A stretch of 40,844 bases of DNA, from positions 1 through 40,844 of the forward strand of contig DWYY01000002.1 of assembly GCA_019118445.1 (NCBI GenBank), read 5' to 3'. The notes beneath the pieces are model-generated. The model was not told the origin of the DNA. It ran no database searches and saw only the letters and a list, made by a program, of their open reading frames with translations. Each line of letters starts with the position of its first letter. Within the stretch, counting starts at the first letter, position 1. The stretch comes from Candidatus Eisenbergiella merdipullorum. GTDB lineage: Bacteria; Bacillota; Clostridia; Lachnospirales; Lachnospiraceae. The position numbers and the translations under genes were made by a program. Positions 8,172 through 16,795 of this stretch are shown here, piece after piece.

Positions 8172-10975
8172 ACTTCGCCCGCTGCCAGGGATGCGATCAA
8201 TTCCACATCCAGCTCCTGCTCCGGAGCGAATTCTCCGCCCGCCAGATACCGGTAAATGGAGGAAAGCAGCGCTCTCGCCTCGGGATACTGCTGCAGATCC
8301 TGCAGTCCCATGGAGGAAAACAGCAGCCTTCCTCCGCCGCAGCGGCATTCAAATAACTGGGCCATGGGCCGCAGATACGCGTAGCTGTCCATCTCCGTAA
8401 TGATGGCCTGTATCCTCTTAGGAAGGATCACCGCGCGCTGAGATGCCATCGGCCACCACTGCCAGTCGGTGTGGCTGTCCGTGGGGAAATCCTCGAACAG
8501 AGGATGGGCGCTGTCGATGAGCTGTCCCATGCCGCCCGCCTGCTGGGCAAAGGTGCCGACCGACCAGAAATCGGTGGTAAACTGGGCCCGGATGGATTTT
8601 GGCAGCGCCTCCTTCGTGGAAGGCGGGGTCAGGTAGACACAGCCGCCTGCAGCGAGAACGCTTCTGGCCTTTTCATCAAATCGCTGTGTTTCGTACACGT
8701 TTTCCGGGCACACCAGATTTTCCGGAGAAACCGGCGGATAAACCCAGACAGGATAATAGTTCACCGCGCCGTCCACAGATACCTTCAGTGTCAGACGGGA
8801 GGGTTTTTTCACCGATTCCAGAGAAAGTTTCACACAGCCCGCTTCCGTCAGCGCTCCGGGCGGAAAGCTTCCCTCTTCCGTTTCCGCTCCGGCGATCAGC
8901 TCTCCTGTTTCTTCTGTGCCGGAGTCCTTCGCATCCGCCCACAGCGTACACTGCACTCTTCCGGAAAGCGCCGTTTTTCCATAATTGGCAATCTTCACGG
9001 GCACCGTCAGCTCTTCCGTGTTTTCCCAGGTGTAACGGGGAAGGAGCGCCAGCGGAAGCTGATCCCGGAAAAAAGCCTGAAACTTCGCGGGTTCGGCAAA
9101 GGGATACGGCTTCGGCTCCAGGTGGGAGTTCATCATGCCCACCAGCGCGGTTCCCTGTCCGGGGAAATCCTGCAGGCCAAGCAGAGAGATACCGGACAGC
9201 TCCTTTGTGCGCATCGCCGCTTCAATCTCCTCCCGATAGGCCAGGCGGGAAATCTCTCCCGTCGCCTCCACCTGTTTTTTCCACTCCTCATCGGAGATTC
9301 CGGCTTTTTTCACCCGCTCCTGCACCAGCCGCAGGTTGGCCGGATCGGAAATCCCCTGAAAAGCCTCCAGTTCCTGGAAGTCAGGAAGCACCTCGAACTG
9401 TCCCACCTCAAAGCTGAATACGGGTCTGGCATAGACCTTTCTGATTTCAGCCATGGATTCGTCGTAATTCTGAGCTGCATCCGGGTAACGGTTGTTGATA
9501 TAACCCTGAAGCGCGCCGTCCTCTCCGCCGCCCGCATGGGTTCCGCGCAGATCATGGTCATAATATTTCTGAGAGGCGAAAAAGTCGCTCTCCGGATCCA
9601 CGCCCTTATCGCCGTAATGGGCGTTGGAGCTGTCAGCGTACAGCCTTGTCGGATCCAGCTTGCGGGCAAGCGCCAGCATGCTGTCCATCCGGGAATGTCC
9701 TGCCGGCCCGGCCGCCAGCTCATTTCCGAAGGTCAGCATCACAAAGGAGGGGTGATTTGCCAGAGCCAGGATCACCTGCTTCAGTTCCGTCAGATAATAG
9801 GCGTAGCTTTCCGGCGCTTCAAAGGCATGCACCGGATCCCAGTGGGACAGCTCCGGCTGCATCAGCATGCCCATCCGGTCCGCCGCGATAAATGCCGCCT
9901 CCGGCGGGCAGTGGGAATGGAAACGCATGCAGTTGATTCCATAGGAGCGGTATCGGGCAAGCACGTCCATCCATTCTTCTACCGTCATGGGCGGATGGCC
10001 GGTCTCCGGAAATTCACAGCAGTTGGCTTCACTGCGCAGAAAGATCACCCGGCCGTTTAAAGCGAGCCTTCCCCTTCCATTGTCCCCGAAGGTGCGCACG
10101 CCGAAGGCCTCCGTCCTGCTGATCAGCTCCACCTCGCTCTTTTCTTCAGAAGAAAGATAGGCAGTCAGCTCATACAGATTTCCTTCCTCCATATCCCATC
10201 GGAAAATACAGTCGGCCAGAGGCAGCTTTTCCAGCACAAACCGGGTCCGGCCGGGCTGTACGCTGATCTTTTCTTTATATCCGGCATATTCATGCTCTCC
10301 GAATTTTTCCTTTTTCAGCGCGTCGCTTTCCACCCAGAGGGTGCCGCTCCAGCGCCGGTCGGAGGAAACCTCCGCCTGCACGGTCAGGGTATTGCCCTCT
10401 CTGTCCGGGTAGATCCGCAGAGAGGAGAGAAATACCGGCTCCTCCACGCGGAGCCGCAGATAGCCCAGCACGCCGTTCCAGTTGGTCTGCGTTTCATCCG
10501 TTGCCGCCGAGGAATACACGATAGCGTCGTGAGGCAGGCCAGGATAGCTGTTGTCGGACAAAAGCGTGATCTCATTGTCCCCGGTCAGAAGCCCGGTCAC
10601 CTCGAACACATGCGGGGTGGAAAGGGTGCCCTCCGTAAAATGCGGCACCTCCTTTCCATCCACCAGAAGCCGCAGACACCTGGCCCGCTCCGCTTCCAGA
10701 AAGACACGCTTTCCTTTTTCCGGCGTAAAGGATATGCGCCGGGTCAGCCGCGCTTCTCCCTCAAAGGTATATTTTCTGGTAAACCGGGTGGCGATGGGCG
10801 CGTTCTCATCAAAGCCTTCCTCCGCGTTTCCAAGCGCCGCGTCCGGGTGCCACTGGTTCTGTCCCAGATCCTTATGCCCGATCCGGTTTTCATCAAGCGT
10901 TCCGGGAAGCTGCATGGAATAAACCTTCCCGTCTCCGATATCGGCCTGCCAGAGGCCGGACAGATCAACGTACAT
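8135..10975 (-). CDS. GH2-family glycoside hydrolase, beta-galactosidase-like
   Basis: This cytoplasmic enzyme of about 946 residues has a jelly-roll sugar-binding domain at 1-180 (SGLWQADIGDG at the start, then WNGVLGYLRL). An Ig-like domain follows, then the TIM-barrel of GH2 (about 295-600), and a long C-terminal extension of 300 residues. The acid/base Glu is in LTFGNELA (about E419) and the nucleophile in FSFEVGQFEV (about E523). GVRTF and MRFHSHCPPEAAFIAADRMGM are typical GH2 blocks. The family retains anomeric configuration; beta-galactosidase or beta-glucuronidase are options, and specificity is not provable. The start is set at the ATG at 10975 because GGAGG lies eight bases before it; the ATG at 10990 contains that ribosome site. 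There is no signal peptide. Confidence 0.88.
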   Translation of the reverse strand: MYVDLSGLWQADIGDGKVYSMQLPGTLDENRIGHKDLGQNQWHPDAALGNAEEGFDENAPIATRFTRKYTFEGEARLTRRISFTPEKGKRVFLEAERARCLRLLVDGKEVPHFTEGTLSTPHVFEVTGLLTGDNEITLLSDNSYPGLPHDAIVYSSAATDETQTNWNGVLGYLRLRVEEPVFLSSLRIYPDREGNTLTVQAEVSSDRRWSGTLWVESDALKKEKFGEHEYAGYKEKISVQPGRTRFVLEKLPLADCIFRWDMEEGNLYELTAYLSSEEKSEVELISRTEAFGVRTFGDNGRGRLALNGRVIFLRSEANCCEFPETGHPPMTVEEWMDVLARYRSYGINCMRFHSHCPPEAAFIAADRMGMLMQPELSHWDPVHAFEAPESYAYYLTELKQVILALANHPSFVMLTFGNELAAGPAGHSRMDSMLALARKLDPTRLYADSSNAHYGDKGVDPESDFFASQKYYDHDLRGTHAGGGEDGALQGYINNRYPDAAQNYDESMAEIRKVYARPVFSFEVGQFEVLPDFQELEAFQGISDPANLRLVQERVKKAGISDEEWKKQVEATGEISRLAYREEIEAAMRTKELSGISLLGLQDFPGQGTALVGMMNSHLEPKPYPFAEPAKFQAFFRDQLPLALLPRYTWENTEELTVPVKIANYGKTALSGRVQCTLWADAKDSGTEETGELIAGAETEEGSFPPGALTEAGCVKLSLESVKKPSRLTLKVSVDGAVNYYPVWVYPPVSPENLVCPENVYETQRFDEKARSVLAAGGCVYLTPPSTKEALPKSIRAQFTTDFWSVGTFAQQAGGMGQLIDSAHPLFEDFPTDSHTDWQWWPMASQRAVILPKRIQAIITEMDSYAYLRPMAQLFECRCGGGRLLFSSMGLQDLQQYPEARALLSSIYRYLAGGEFAPEQELDVELIASLAAGEVQPPERTSSNSH

Positions 10976-11262
10976 CTGAATTTCCTCCATATGATTTAAC
11001 TAAAAGACTAAAAAAGCATTGTTCTGATTGTTCAGTATATCATAGAAGGAGCTGTCATGCCATTGCTGTGGCTTGCTCTTTTGTTTAGAAAATTTGCTGT
11101 GGATCGGGAAATGCCATAATACACAAAAAATAGCGCCTTGTCTGGTAAGGTAAGGCGCTACTTTTTGTAACACTTCATTGCCGACGGTCAGGTGTACGCT
11201 GACCAACGTCTTGTCAAAGATATTTATGCATGCCCTGGTACTTTGTCAATAAGCCCTGCCTA
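10976..11262. other. Intergenic region upstream of the GH2 gene
   Basis: These 287 bases hold the terminator at 11125-11166 and should also hold the GH2 promoter on the minus strand, but I see no convincing -35/-10 pair. A 68-codon minus-strand frame (11000-11206) reads through the terminator hairpin and resembles no protein I know. The GC content is lower than in the flanking genes. Confidence 0.5.
11125..11166. terminator. Terminator after the Gfo/Idh operon
   Basis: A 9-bp stem (TAGCGCCTT at 11131-11139 with AAGGCGCTA at 11152-11160) has T-runs on both sides: TTTTTTG on the minus strand and CTTTTTG on the plus strand. It lies about 100 bases past the Gfo/Idh stop and would end that minus-strand transcript. 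Confidence 0.75.
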
Positions 11263-12465
11263 TCAATCTCCCTCATAATCCCCAAAATCCGGAACGTCCA
11301 GCGTGATGCCGCCCTTCGTCACGGACTGATGGGCCATGAGCCCCGGAACCGTATATCTCGCCGCTTTCCACGCGTTCACCACCGGCTGCCTGCCAAGGAA
11401 AGCCGCTGTGCAGAAATCATCGATCAAAAACTGGTGGGACGCCATGTGGCCGTTTTCCATGCCGAGGTAGCTCTCCGGAAGGCGTTTTCTCTCCGCTTCC
11501 TGGATCGGCGCAAAACAATCCCACTGCCATTCATGATTTGCCACCCGTTCCAGGAAGTCAGGCTCATTTTGATGCTTTGTCATTTCTAAAGGATTCACTT
11601 CCGCGCTGACATCCTTCAGCAGCACACCTTTTTCTGTCTTCCTCGTCACCAGATGCTGGGCATTGTGGAACTGGTAGGAGCCCTCGGTCCCGTAGAAGGC
11701 TGAAACATAGGAGCTGGGCGCTTTATAACCAATCCGCCTGCATTCGTTCACCCGGGCGGTCCCGCCGTTTGCCAGCATCATCAGGGAATAGCCGTTGGAA
11801 AATACATTATCCCACTGGTTGATTCCTTTTTCGTAAATACCGTCATGCTCCTGGTCCTCATACCCGAACGCCACAACCTTTTTCACATAGCTTTCCGCAG
11901 CAGCGAGGATCATTGCCGTAGAATGGGTAGGGTAGAAAAAGGGCGGAACTCCGGCGCTCCTTTTGTCTGCCAGGAAATTCTCCGGGAAATGGCTGATGTC
12001 ATGATGGTACTGGGATTCCCCATACACGAACTTTCCGAAGGCCCCGTTCTGATGCTGCTGCCTGCAGAACATGGAGCTGGGGTAATAATAGCAGGTTTCC
12101 CCCATCATATAGGTCAGCCCAGTCTGCTTTACCAGATCCACGATCTCCCCGCATTCTTCTACCTCACTTGCCATCGGCACGGCAGAGTAGACATGCTTTC
12201 CGGCCTTCAAAGCCGAAATGACCAGAGGGCCATGCAGATGCCGCTGCGCGAAAATGGCCACCGCCTGGATATCCTTCCTCTTCAGGACTTCCTCAAAGCT
12301 GTCTGCGATCTCTACCTGAAATTTTTTGCTGTATTCCTCCGCGCGGCTTCTGATCCTGTCGCACACATAAACCTTCTCCACATAGGGATGCGCCTTGAAC
12401 AATCCCACAAAATTTCTGGCAAAATCCCCGCATCCGATTACCGCTACCGTCAGCTTACTGCTCAT
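11263..12465 (-). CDS. Gfo/Idh/MocA-family oxidoreductase
   Basis: This 400-residue NAD(P)-dependent dehydrogenase has a Rossmann fold at the N terminus (VAVIGCGDFARNFVG, residues 7-21). The family's catalytic-domain entry motif is AGKHVYSAVPMASEVEEC (about 88-105), where Pro stands after Val/Ala as in the usual EKP-like site but the Lys of the common EKP motif is replaced (AVPMA). It is longer than the common 330-350 residues. Gfo/Idh enzymes oxidise or reduce sugars, inositols and similar polyols, and some work as glycosidases through transient oxidation. GGGAGG is 10 bases before the ATG. It is last in the minus-strand group that begins near 16755, downstream of an FAD oxidoreductase. Confidence 0.88.
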   Translation of the reverse strand: MSSKLTVAVIGCGDFARNFVGLFKAHPYVEKVYVCDRIRSRAEEYSKKFQVEIADSFEEVLKRKDIQAVAIFAQRHLHGPLVISALKAGKHVYSAVPMASEVEECGEIVDLVKQTGLTYMMGETCYYYPSSMFCRQQHQNGAFGKFVYGESQYHHDISHFPENFLADKRSAGVPPFFYPTHSTAMILAAAESYVKKVVAFGYEDQEHDGIYEKGINQWDNVFSNGYSLMMLANGGTARVNECRRIGYKAPSSYVSAFYGTEGSYQFHNAQHLVTRKTEKGVLLKDVSAEVNPLEMTKHQNEPDFLERVANHEWQWDCFAPIQEAERKRLPESYLGMENGHMASHQFLIDDFCTAAFLGRQPVVNAWKAARYTVPGLMAHQSVTKGGITLDVPDFGDYEGD

Positions 12466-12512
12466 TTTTCTAATCCTCCCTAATGTCTGATTGTTATTTC
12501 CCTTTTTGCAAA

Positions 12513-13721
12513 TTAATTGGAATAAATTTCTGACAGATTCAGCTTCTGCCCTTGCTTTTTCAGTCTCTCTGCCAGCCGCCCATAGGACAGCTCAGTAAAA
12601 TCAGTCGTGAGAGCGGCCGCCGTCCCCGCCGCCTCGCCTGTGACGGCACAGGGAGGGATCACGCGGGAAATATCCCACATGCCATCATCCACGCTGATGC
12701 ATCTCCCGGCGCTGATCACATTATGGAGCTTTCTGTTATAAAGCGTCCTGTATGGGATCTCATAGACCATCCCGCGCTTTCTCCAGTCCGCGATCATCCC
12801 GATGCTGTCCGGAAAACTCGCTCCGTTCTCCGTCTCCTTCAGGCAATACTCTCCTTCCATGCACCGGATCATCCTGAGCTGCGGCATACCGGCAATGGCT
12901 GTGGGTTCCAGCTCCTTCGATGTCTCTTTCAGCTTCCGGATATCCTTCAGGATCTCCTCATGGGACAGGAGAAGGAAATCTGTGACCTCCTGGCCGTCAA
13001 CTCCATAGAATCGCCTGTTGATCAGAGGTTTGACCGTATCCTTTTTGTCTTCGTCAAAGACTTCCGCATACCCCAGCGGCCTCAGCCGGACCTTTTTCCC
13101 ATCGGAGTAATAATACCAGCCCGCAAGGATATTTCCTCTGGAGAACATCCGGGTGGGAAGCCCTGCCAGCTCATACAGCAGGGCATTGCCTGTGGCGTCC
13201 ACATAGCTCTTCGCCGTTATGGCAAACCTCCCGCTCTCGTTCTCCGCTATCACCCCGGTAATCCTGTCCTCACCGTACTGCACCGCGCAGATTCTGGCAT
13301 CGTATAAAAGATGGACTTTCTCTTTTACCAGTTGTTCTTCTGCCAGCAGCGCCAGGTATTGCGGATTAAACGACACCTCATACCGCTTCTTTTTCCGTTC
13401 CTCCAGCGTCCCCTCCCTAAGCCAGGCGACAGGAAGCTCCGACTGGGCTCCCATCCGGATGGAAAGGCGGAGCAGTTCCTCCGCGATCCCGAAAGAAACC
13501 TGCCTGCCATTTCCGTCACAAAGCGGAAGATATCCGGCGATCAGCCCCGAAGTGGCAAGCCCTCCCACCATGCACTGTTTTTCAACCAGGAGCACATCCG
13601 CCCCATTTCTGGCCGCCGCCAGGGCAGCCGCGATCCCGGCGATCCCCCCGCCGGCCACAAGGACATCCGGGCGGTATTTCACTGGAAGCTCTCTTGCATT
13701 TTCTGTCATGTATTCTTTCAT
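12513..13721 (-). CDS. FAD-dependent oxidoreductase (FAD_oxidored type)
   Basis: This enzyme of about 402 residues has an N-terminal dinucleotide fold: DVLVAGGGIAGIAAALAAARNGADVLLVEK, with the GxGxxG bend near residue 24. The block MVGGLATSGLIAGYLP follows, typical of the FAD-dependent oxidoreductases found in sugar-degradation loci of Bacteroidetes and Clostridia. SYVDATGNALLYELAG and NVISAGRCISVDDGMWDISRVIPP form the rest of the FAD site. The substrate is not known. The start is the ATG at 13721 because GGAGGAGA lies just before it; the upstream ATG at 13736 includes that site. It lies 47 bases before the Gfo/Idh gene, so both probably act on the same compound. Confidence 0.85.
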   Translation of the reverse strand: MKEYMTENARELPVKYRPDVLVAGGGIAGIAAALAAARNGADVLLVEKQCMVGGLATSGLIAGYLPLCDGNGRQVSFGIAEELLRLSIRMGAQSELPVAWLREGTLEERKKKRYEVSFNPQYLALLAEEQLVKEKVHLLYDARICAVQYGEDRITGVIAENESGRFAITAKSYVDATGNALLYELAGLPTRMFSRGNILAGWYYYSDGKKVRLRPLGYAEVFDEDKKDTVKPLINRRFYGVDGQEVTDFLLLSHEEILKDIRKLKETSKELEPTAIAGMPQLRMIRCMEGEYCLKETENGASFPDSIGMIADWRKRGMVYEIPYRTLYNRKLHNVISAGRCISVDDGMWDISRVIPPCAVTGEAAGTAAALTTDFTELSYGRLAERLKKQGQKLNLSEIYSN

Positions 13722-13761
13722 CTGTCTCCTCCGCATTGATAGGTGAATGGCATCCGGCCTC

Positions 13762-14025
13762 TTATCCCTTAATCCCCGTCATTGTAATAGAAGATACAAA
13801 GGCTCTCTGGAATATGGCATAAACAATGATCATGGGTAATACTGCGCAGGTGCTCGCCGCCATCAGATATCCGTAATCCGTTACGTACTGTCCCTTGCAA
13901 AGTGCGATAAACATGGAAAGCACTCTGTTTTTTTCGCTTGTCAGCGCAATTGTGGGCCAGAGCAGGTCATTCCAGGCAAACAGCAGCACCATGATCCCCA
14001 TTGCGGTGATCACCGGCTTTGAGAG
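13762..14025 (-). pseudogene. 3' fragment of a sugar ABC permease (MalG type)
   Basis: Only the last 85-90 codons of a CUT1 inner-membrane permease remain. LSKPVITAMGIMVLLFAWNDLLWP is the end of the EAA loop and the following helix, and MAASTCAVLPMIIVYAIFQRAFVSSITMTGIKG is the typical C terminus. The first 190 or so residues are absent. Homology starts directly after the TAA of the DUF5696-like gene at 14027, so a deletion joined the two. The frame stays open upstream but there reads an out-of-frame shadow of the glycosidase. The partner permease and binding-protein genes are also missing, so no transporter can be made from this locus. Confidence 0.8.
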
Positions 14026-14026
14026 C

Positions 14027-15745
14027 TTACTTTTCCCCCTTTTGAACCCGATAGGATTTCTTATTATAATCCACCTCGATCCTGCTTCCGTCAGAATATA
14101 AAATTTCAAATACGCCGGGTGCGATTTCCCGGTGTCTTTCCATAAACTCTTCCTGAAGCCAGGACAGTTCCCCATAAGCCCTGCAGGTGGCGGCAATCCT
14201 TTCCACGCTTTCTTTTCGTTCTTTGGGGGTATGGCAGGCGTAGTCCAGCGTCCCCATCCAGTTGCCCCTGTCCTTCGTCGGCGTTACGAACTGAGAGTAG
14301 AAATAGATGGCCGGACGCCCTCCATACTCAACCACCTTCAGCCAGTCGTCCGCATCCGGATTGACAGTCGTCGTATAGGGATTTCCCATCACATATCCAT
14401 GATAGACCAGATACCACAAAGGGACAAACCGGTCCGACAGCGGACATCCTTTATCCCCAAAGGAAATGTAAAGCCCGAAATCCATATCAGGAGCCGCGAA
14501 ATCATATCCCCCCTCGGAACTGAAGCCGCCGAACAGCTTCCTGGACAGCCTCATGATCCTTCTCCAGTATTCCACACACTGCCTTGCCGTTACGGGATGC
14601 TTGGGAGAATAACAACTGCGCGGCGGAACCGTGCTGATCACATCGACATAATGAAGCCCGCGGAATCCTAGAGCCGCCACCCTGGGAAGCTCTTTCTCCG
14701 CCTGCTTCAGCGCCACCGCCGGGCACAGGTCATACATGGCGCCGCCGCTCCAGGAGGTTGCATTCTGAGAAACACGTCCGTCCTCCAGGTGGACCAGATC
14801 CTCTTCATTCCAGTTATCCGCGATGGAATACGCATCCGTGGAATTGGTATGGCAGACGATCAGATATCCCAGCTCCTTTGCCCTCCGGATCAGTTCTTTC
14901 AGTTTCTCTTCTCCGCCCAGAGCCGGCTCCACAGGGAAAATCTGCGGCCATCTGCCGTCGTGCCCCTTCCGGTTCCAGCCCACCAGACAGAATTCGGCAT
15001 GCTCGATCCCCTGCCGATGGCATTCCTCCATCAATGCGATGACATCATCGAACGTACACGCCACTTTCATTTCCGGCTCCGTTTCCGGCGTCTGCTCCAG
15101 GACAGGCGTGGGAACAGGCTTCCAGCCCATACGGATCCGTATAAAAGGAGACCGTACCGCTTCCTTCAGGACTTCCTGTTCCTTTTCCCGCTCCCGGATC
15201 GGGCGGATTTCCCCCTTCTTCACCCGCCAGTCCCGGTATGCGTGAGCCACATCGTTATAATCGGCGTCCTTCTGCAGCCGCTGAAAACAGACCTCTATGG
15301 CTTCATAAGGCTTCCTGCCATGGATCAGAAAACGGGGAAAGACCGAGTACACCTGGTTTTCCACCTTCGCCACGAGGGCATAATCGTAGGTCATTCCCGT
15401 TACAATGGCGAGGAAGGAACGCCCCTCCGCGATCATGCCGTACATGGTCATCTCCGGCCCCTCCGTCACCACCTCGCAGTCCTGTCTCGGCCGGAAGTAA
15501 CACAGGCAGTCGTCCCCCACGCCGCTCCTGCCGCGGGGCAGCACCAGATATCCTTCTTCCCCGGCCTTTGCCGTCGCAAAATCCACGCAAAGATCAACGG
15601 CTTCCACCTCCTGCCAGGGGATTTCTGCTGCCAGGAAGCCCTCTGCACTTTCCGGAAGCCGCGCCAGAGACATTCCTCCCATTTCCGTTAACGTCACCTC
15701 CACGGTCCTTCTTTCTCCATTTTTCATATGGACGATTGCTGTCAT
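14027..15745 (-). CDS. DUF5696-like TIM-barrel glycosidase candidate
   Basis: This 572-residue cytoplasmic protein has a beta-sandwich N-terminal domain (1-180) and a TIM-barrel-like C-terminal domain (about 200-500). The barrel carries GWNRKGHDGRWPQIFPVEPALGGE, LIVCHTNSTDAYSI, GLHYVDVISTVPPRSCYSPKHP and FGGFSSEGGYDFAAPDMDFG. These blocks resemble DUF5696 proteins and distantly GH101/GH129 alpha-N-acetylgalactosaminidases. In such a fold the Asp of HYVDVIS and the Glu of SSEGGYD would be the catalytic pair, but this is inference. GGGAGGAAAT precedes the ATG. The flanking transport and sensing genes are fragments, whereas this frame is intact. Confidence 0.7.
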   Translation of the reverse strand: MTAIVHMKNGERRTVEVTLTEMGGMSLARLPESAEGFLAAEIPWQEVEAVDLCVDFATAKAGEEGYLVLPRGRSGVGDDCLCYFRPRQDCEVVTEGPEMTMYGMIAEGRSFLAIVTGMTYDYALVAKVENQVYSVFPRFLIHGRKPYEAIEVCFQRLQKDADYNDVAHAYRDWRVKKGEIRPIREREKEQEVLKEAVRSPFIRIRMGWKPVPTPVLEQTPETEPEMKVACTFDDVIALMEECHRQGIEHAEFCLVGWNRKGHDGRWPQIFPVEPALGGEEKLKELIRRAKELGYLIVCHTNSTDAYSIADNWNEEDLVHLEDGRVSQNATSWSGGAMYDLCPAVALKQAEKELPRVAALGFRGLHYVDVISTVPPRSCYSPKHPVTARQCVEYWRRIMRLSRKLFGGFSSEGGYDFAAPDMDFGLYISFGDKGCPLSDRFVPLWYLVYHGYVMGNPYTTTVNPDADDWLKVVEYGGRPAIYFYSQFVTPTKDRGNWMGTLDYACHTPKERKESVERIAATCRAYGELSWLQEEFMERHREIAPGVFEILYSDGSRIEVDYNKKSYRVQKGEK

Positions 15746-15800
15746 ATTTCCTCCCTTTCCAAGCGTTTTCCGCTTTTCCTGCCGCCTGTTCTCTTCTCTG

Positions 15801-16535
15801 TCAGACGGTCAGGTATTTCAGCCTCATCATCACCGTCAGCCCACCGTTTTCATCGGAAGGCTGGAGCACAATCCCATATTCCTCTCCATACTGGATGCTG
15901 TTTTCCAGGATCGGCTGGAGCATCAGCTTACCCACTTTCGCGTTTTTCAACGTCTCCGGGATCCTCCATTCAACCCGGATCTCCATTTCTTTCCGCATTT
16001 TCTGGATTTCCAGATAATCCTTCGCGCATTCCACTTCCTCCTCCAACGAGATATAGGGCGTGGAAGAATCCAGAGCATACTTGAGGATTCCACACAGCCG
16101 CTCGATCATCTGCGTTCCCTCGCTGTCCCCTCCCTGGGATTTCACGCTTTCCCAGTAAATGGAATCCAACGTATTCAGCAGGAAATGGGAATTGATCTGC
16201 GCATGCCCGTACAGCATTTCCACCTCTGTGCGAAGCTGGCGTTCTGAACCCAAGATCCGTTTAAGCTCACTGATATCCAGATTATCCTCCAGGATCTTTC
16301 TGGCAATGACCTCCAGATCCTCTCCACGCCCGCGGAAGCTGTCCGCAAGCTTTTCCATCATTTTTTCTTCCAGCGGCGTTTCTTCTTCCGTAGCCTTTAC
16401 AATCTGGGCCAGGCCGGACAGATATTTCCTATGCTGCCGATAGTAAAGCAACAGAAATGCGCTCACAAAAATGCTGCCAAGCAGCACAACGTCCAGGAAG
16501 ACAGACCGGATCTCCGCCATGAAGCGGCTTACTTC
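15801..16535 (-). pseudogene. Fragment of a YesM-type sensor histidine kinase
   Basis: The frame encodes the second membrane helix (VVLLGSIFVSAFLLLYY), a linker, the phospho-acceptor block QINSHFLLNTLDSIYWES with its His, and the start of the ATP-binding domain up to the N-box LQPILENSIQYG. Two parts are missing. The first membrane helix and the extracellular sensor are gone at the 5' end. The DNGxG and Gly-rich ATP lid boxes are gone at the 3' end, where the frame stops after LKYLTV. Without these it cannot be an active kinase. The family senses extracellular sugars and pairs with a YesN-like AraC response regulator. Confidence 0.78.
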
Positions 16536-16539
16536 CCTG

Positions 16540-16755
16540 TTCGTACAGCCATTTTGCCAGTTCAATCCCGTCCATCACAGGCATCTTGATATCACTGATG
16601 ATCAGATCCACCGTATGCTTTTTTAAATATTCGCAGGCCGTATATCCGTCGTAAAATTTTTCCATCACCTGAAACCCATGCTCTTCCCATGGAAAATAGT
16701 TTCCCAGGTTATTCGACGTCCCTGCGTCATCGTCAATAATAATCAAACGGTACAT
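16540..16755 (-). pseudogene. 5' fragment of a YesN-type response regulator
   Basis: Codons 1-72 are a good receiver-domain start: YRLIIIDDDAGTSNNLG with the acidic pocket, and DLIISDIKMPVMDGIELAKW with the phospho-accepting Asp. After this the frame continues 37 codons as nonsense, because it has been joined to the histidine kinase in another frame. The Lys and Thr of the receiver and the whole AraC output domain are lost. GGAGAGG lies before the ATG, 40 bases after the DUF2877 stop, so the fragment is still transcribed as the tail of the large operon. Confidence 0.78.
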
Positions 16756-16795
16756 CTGATCCGCTCCTCTCCTGCTGCGTCAATCCTTCCGCTAC

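Noticed and set aside
8471..10060. Long plus-strand open frame of 529 codons
   Set aside because: It lies fully antisense to the GH2 gene, which has catalytic motifs. Its peptide is His/Arg/Gln-rich without any domain, as expected for a GC-biased shadow frame.
11000..11206. 68-codon minus-strand frame in the intergenic region
   Set aside because: It reads across the terminator hairpin and has no similarity or ribosome site that I can see. A transposase remnant was considered, but no inverted repeats or catalytic motif are visible.
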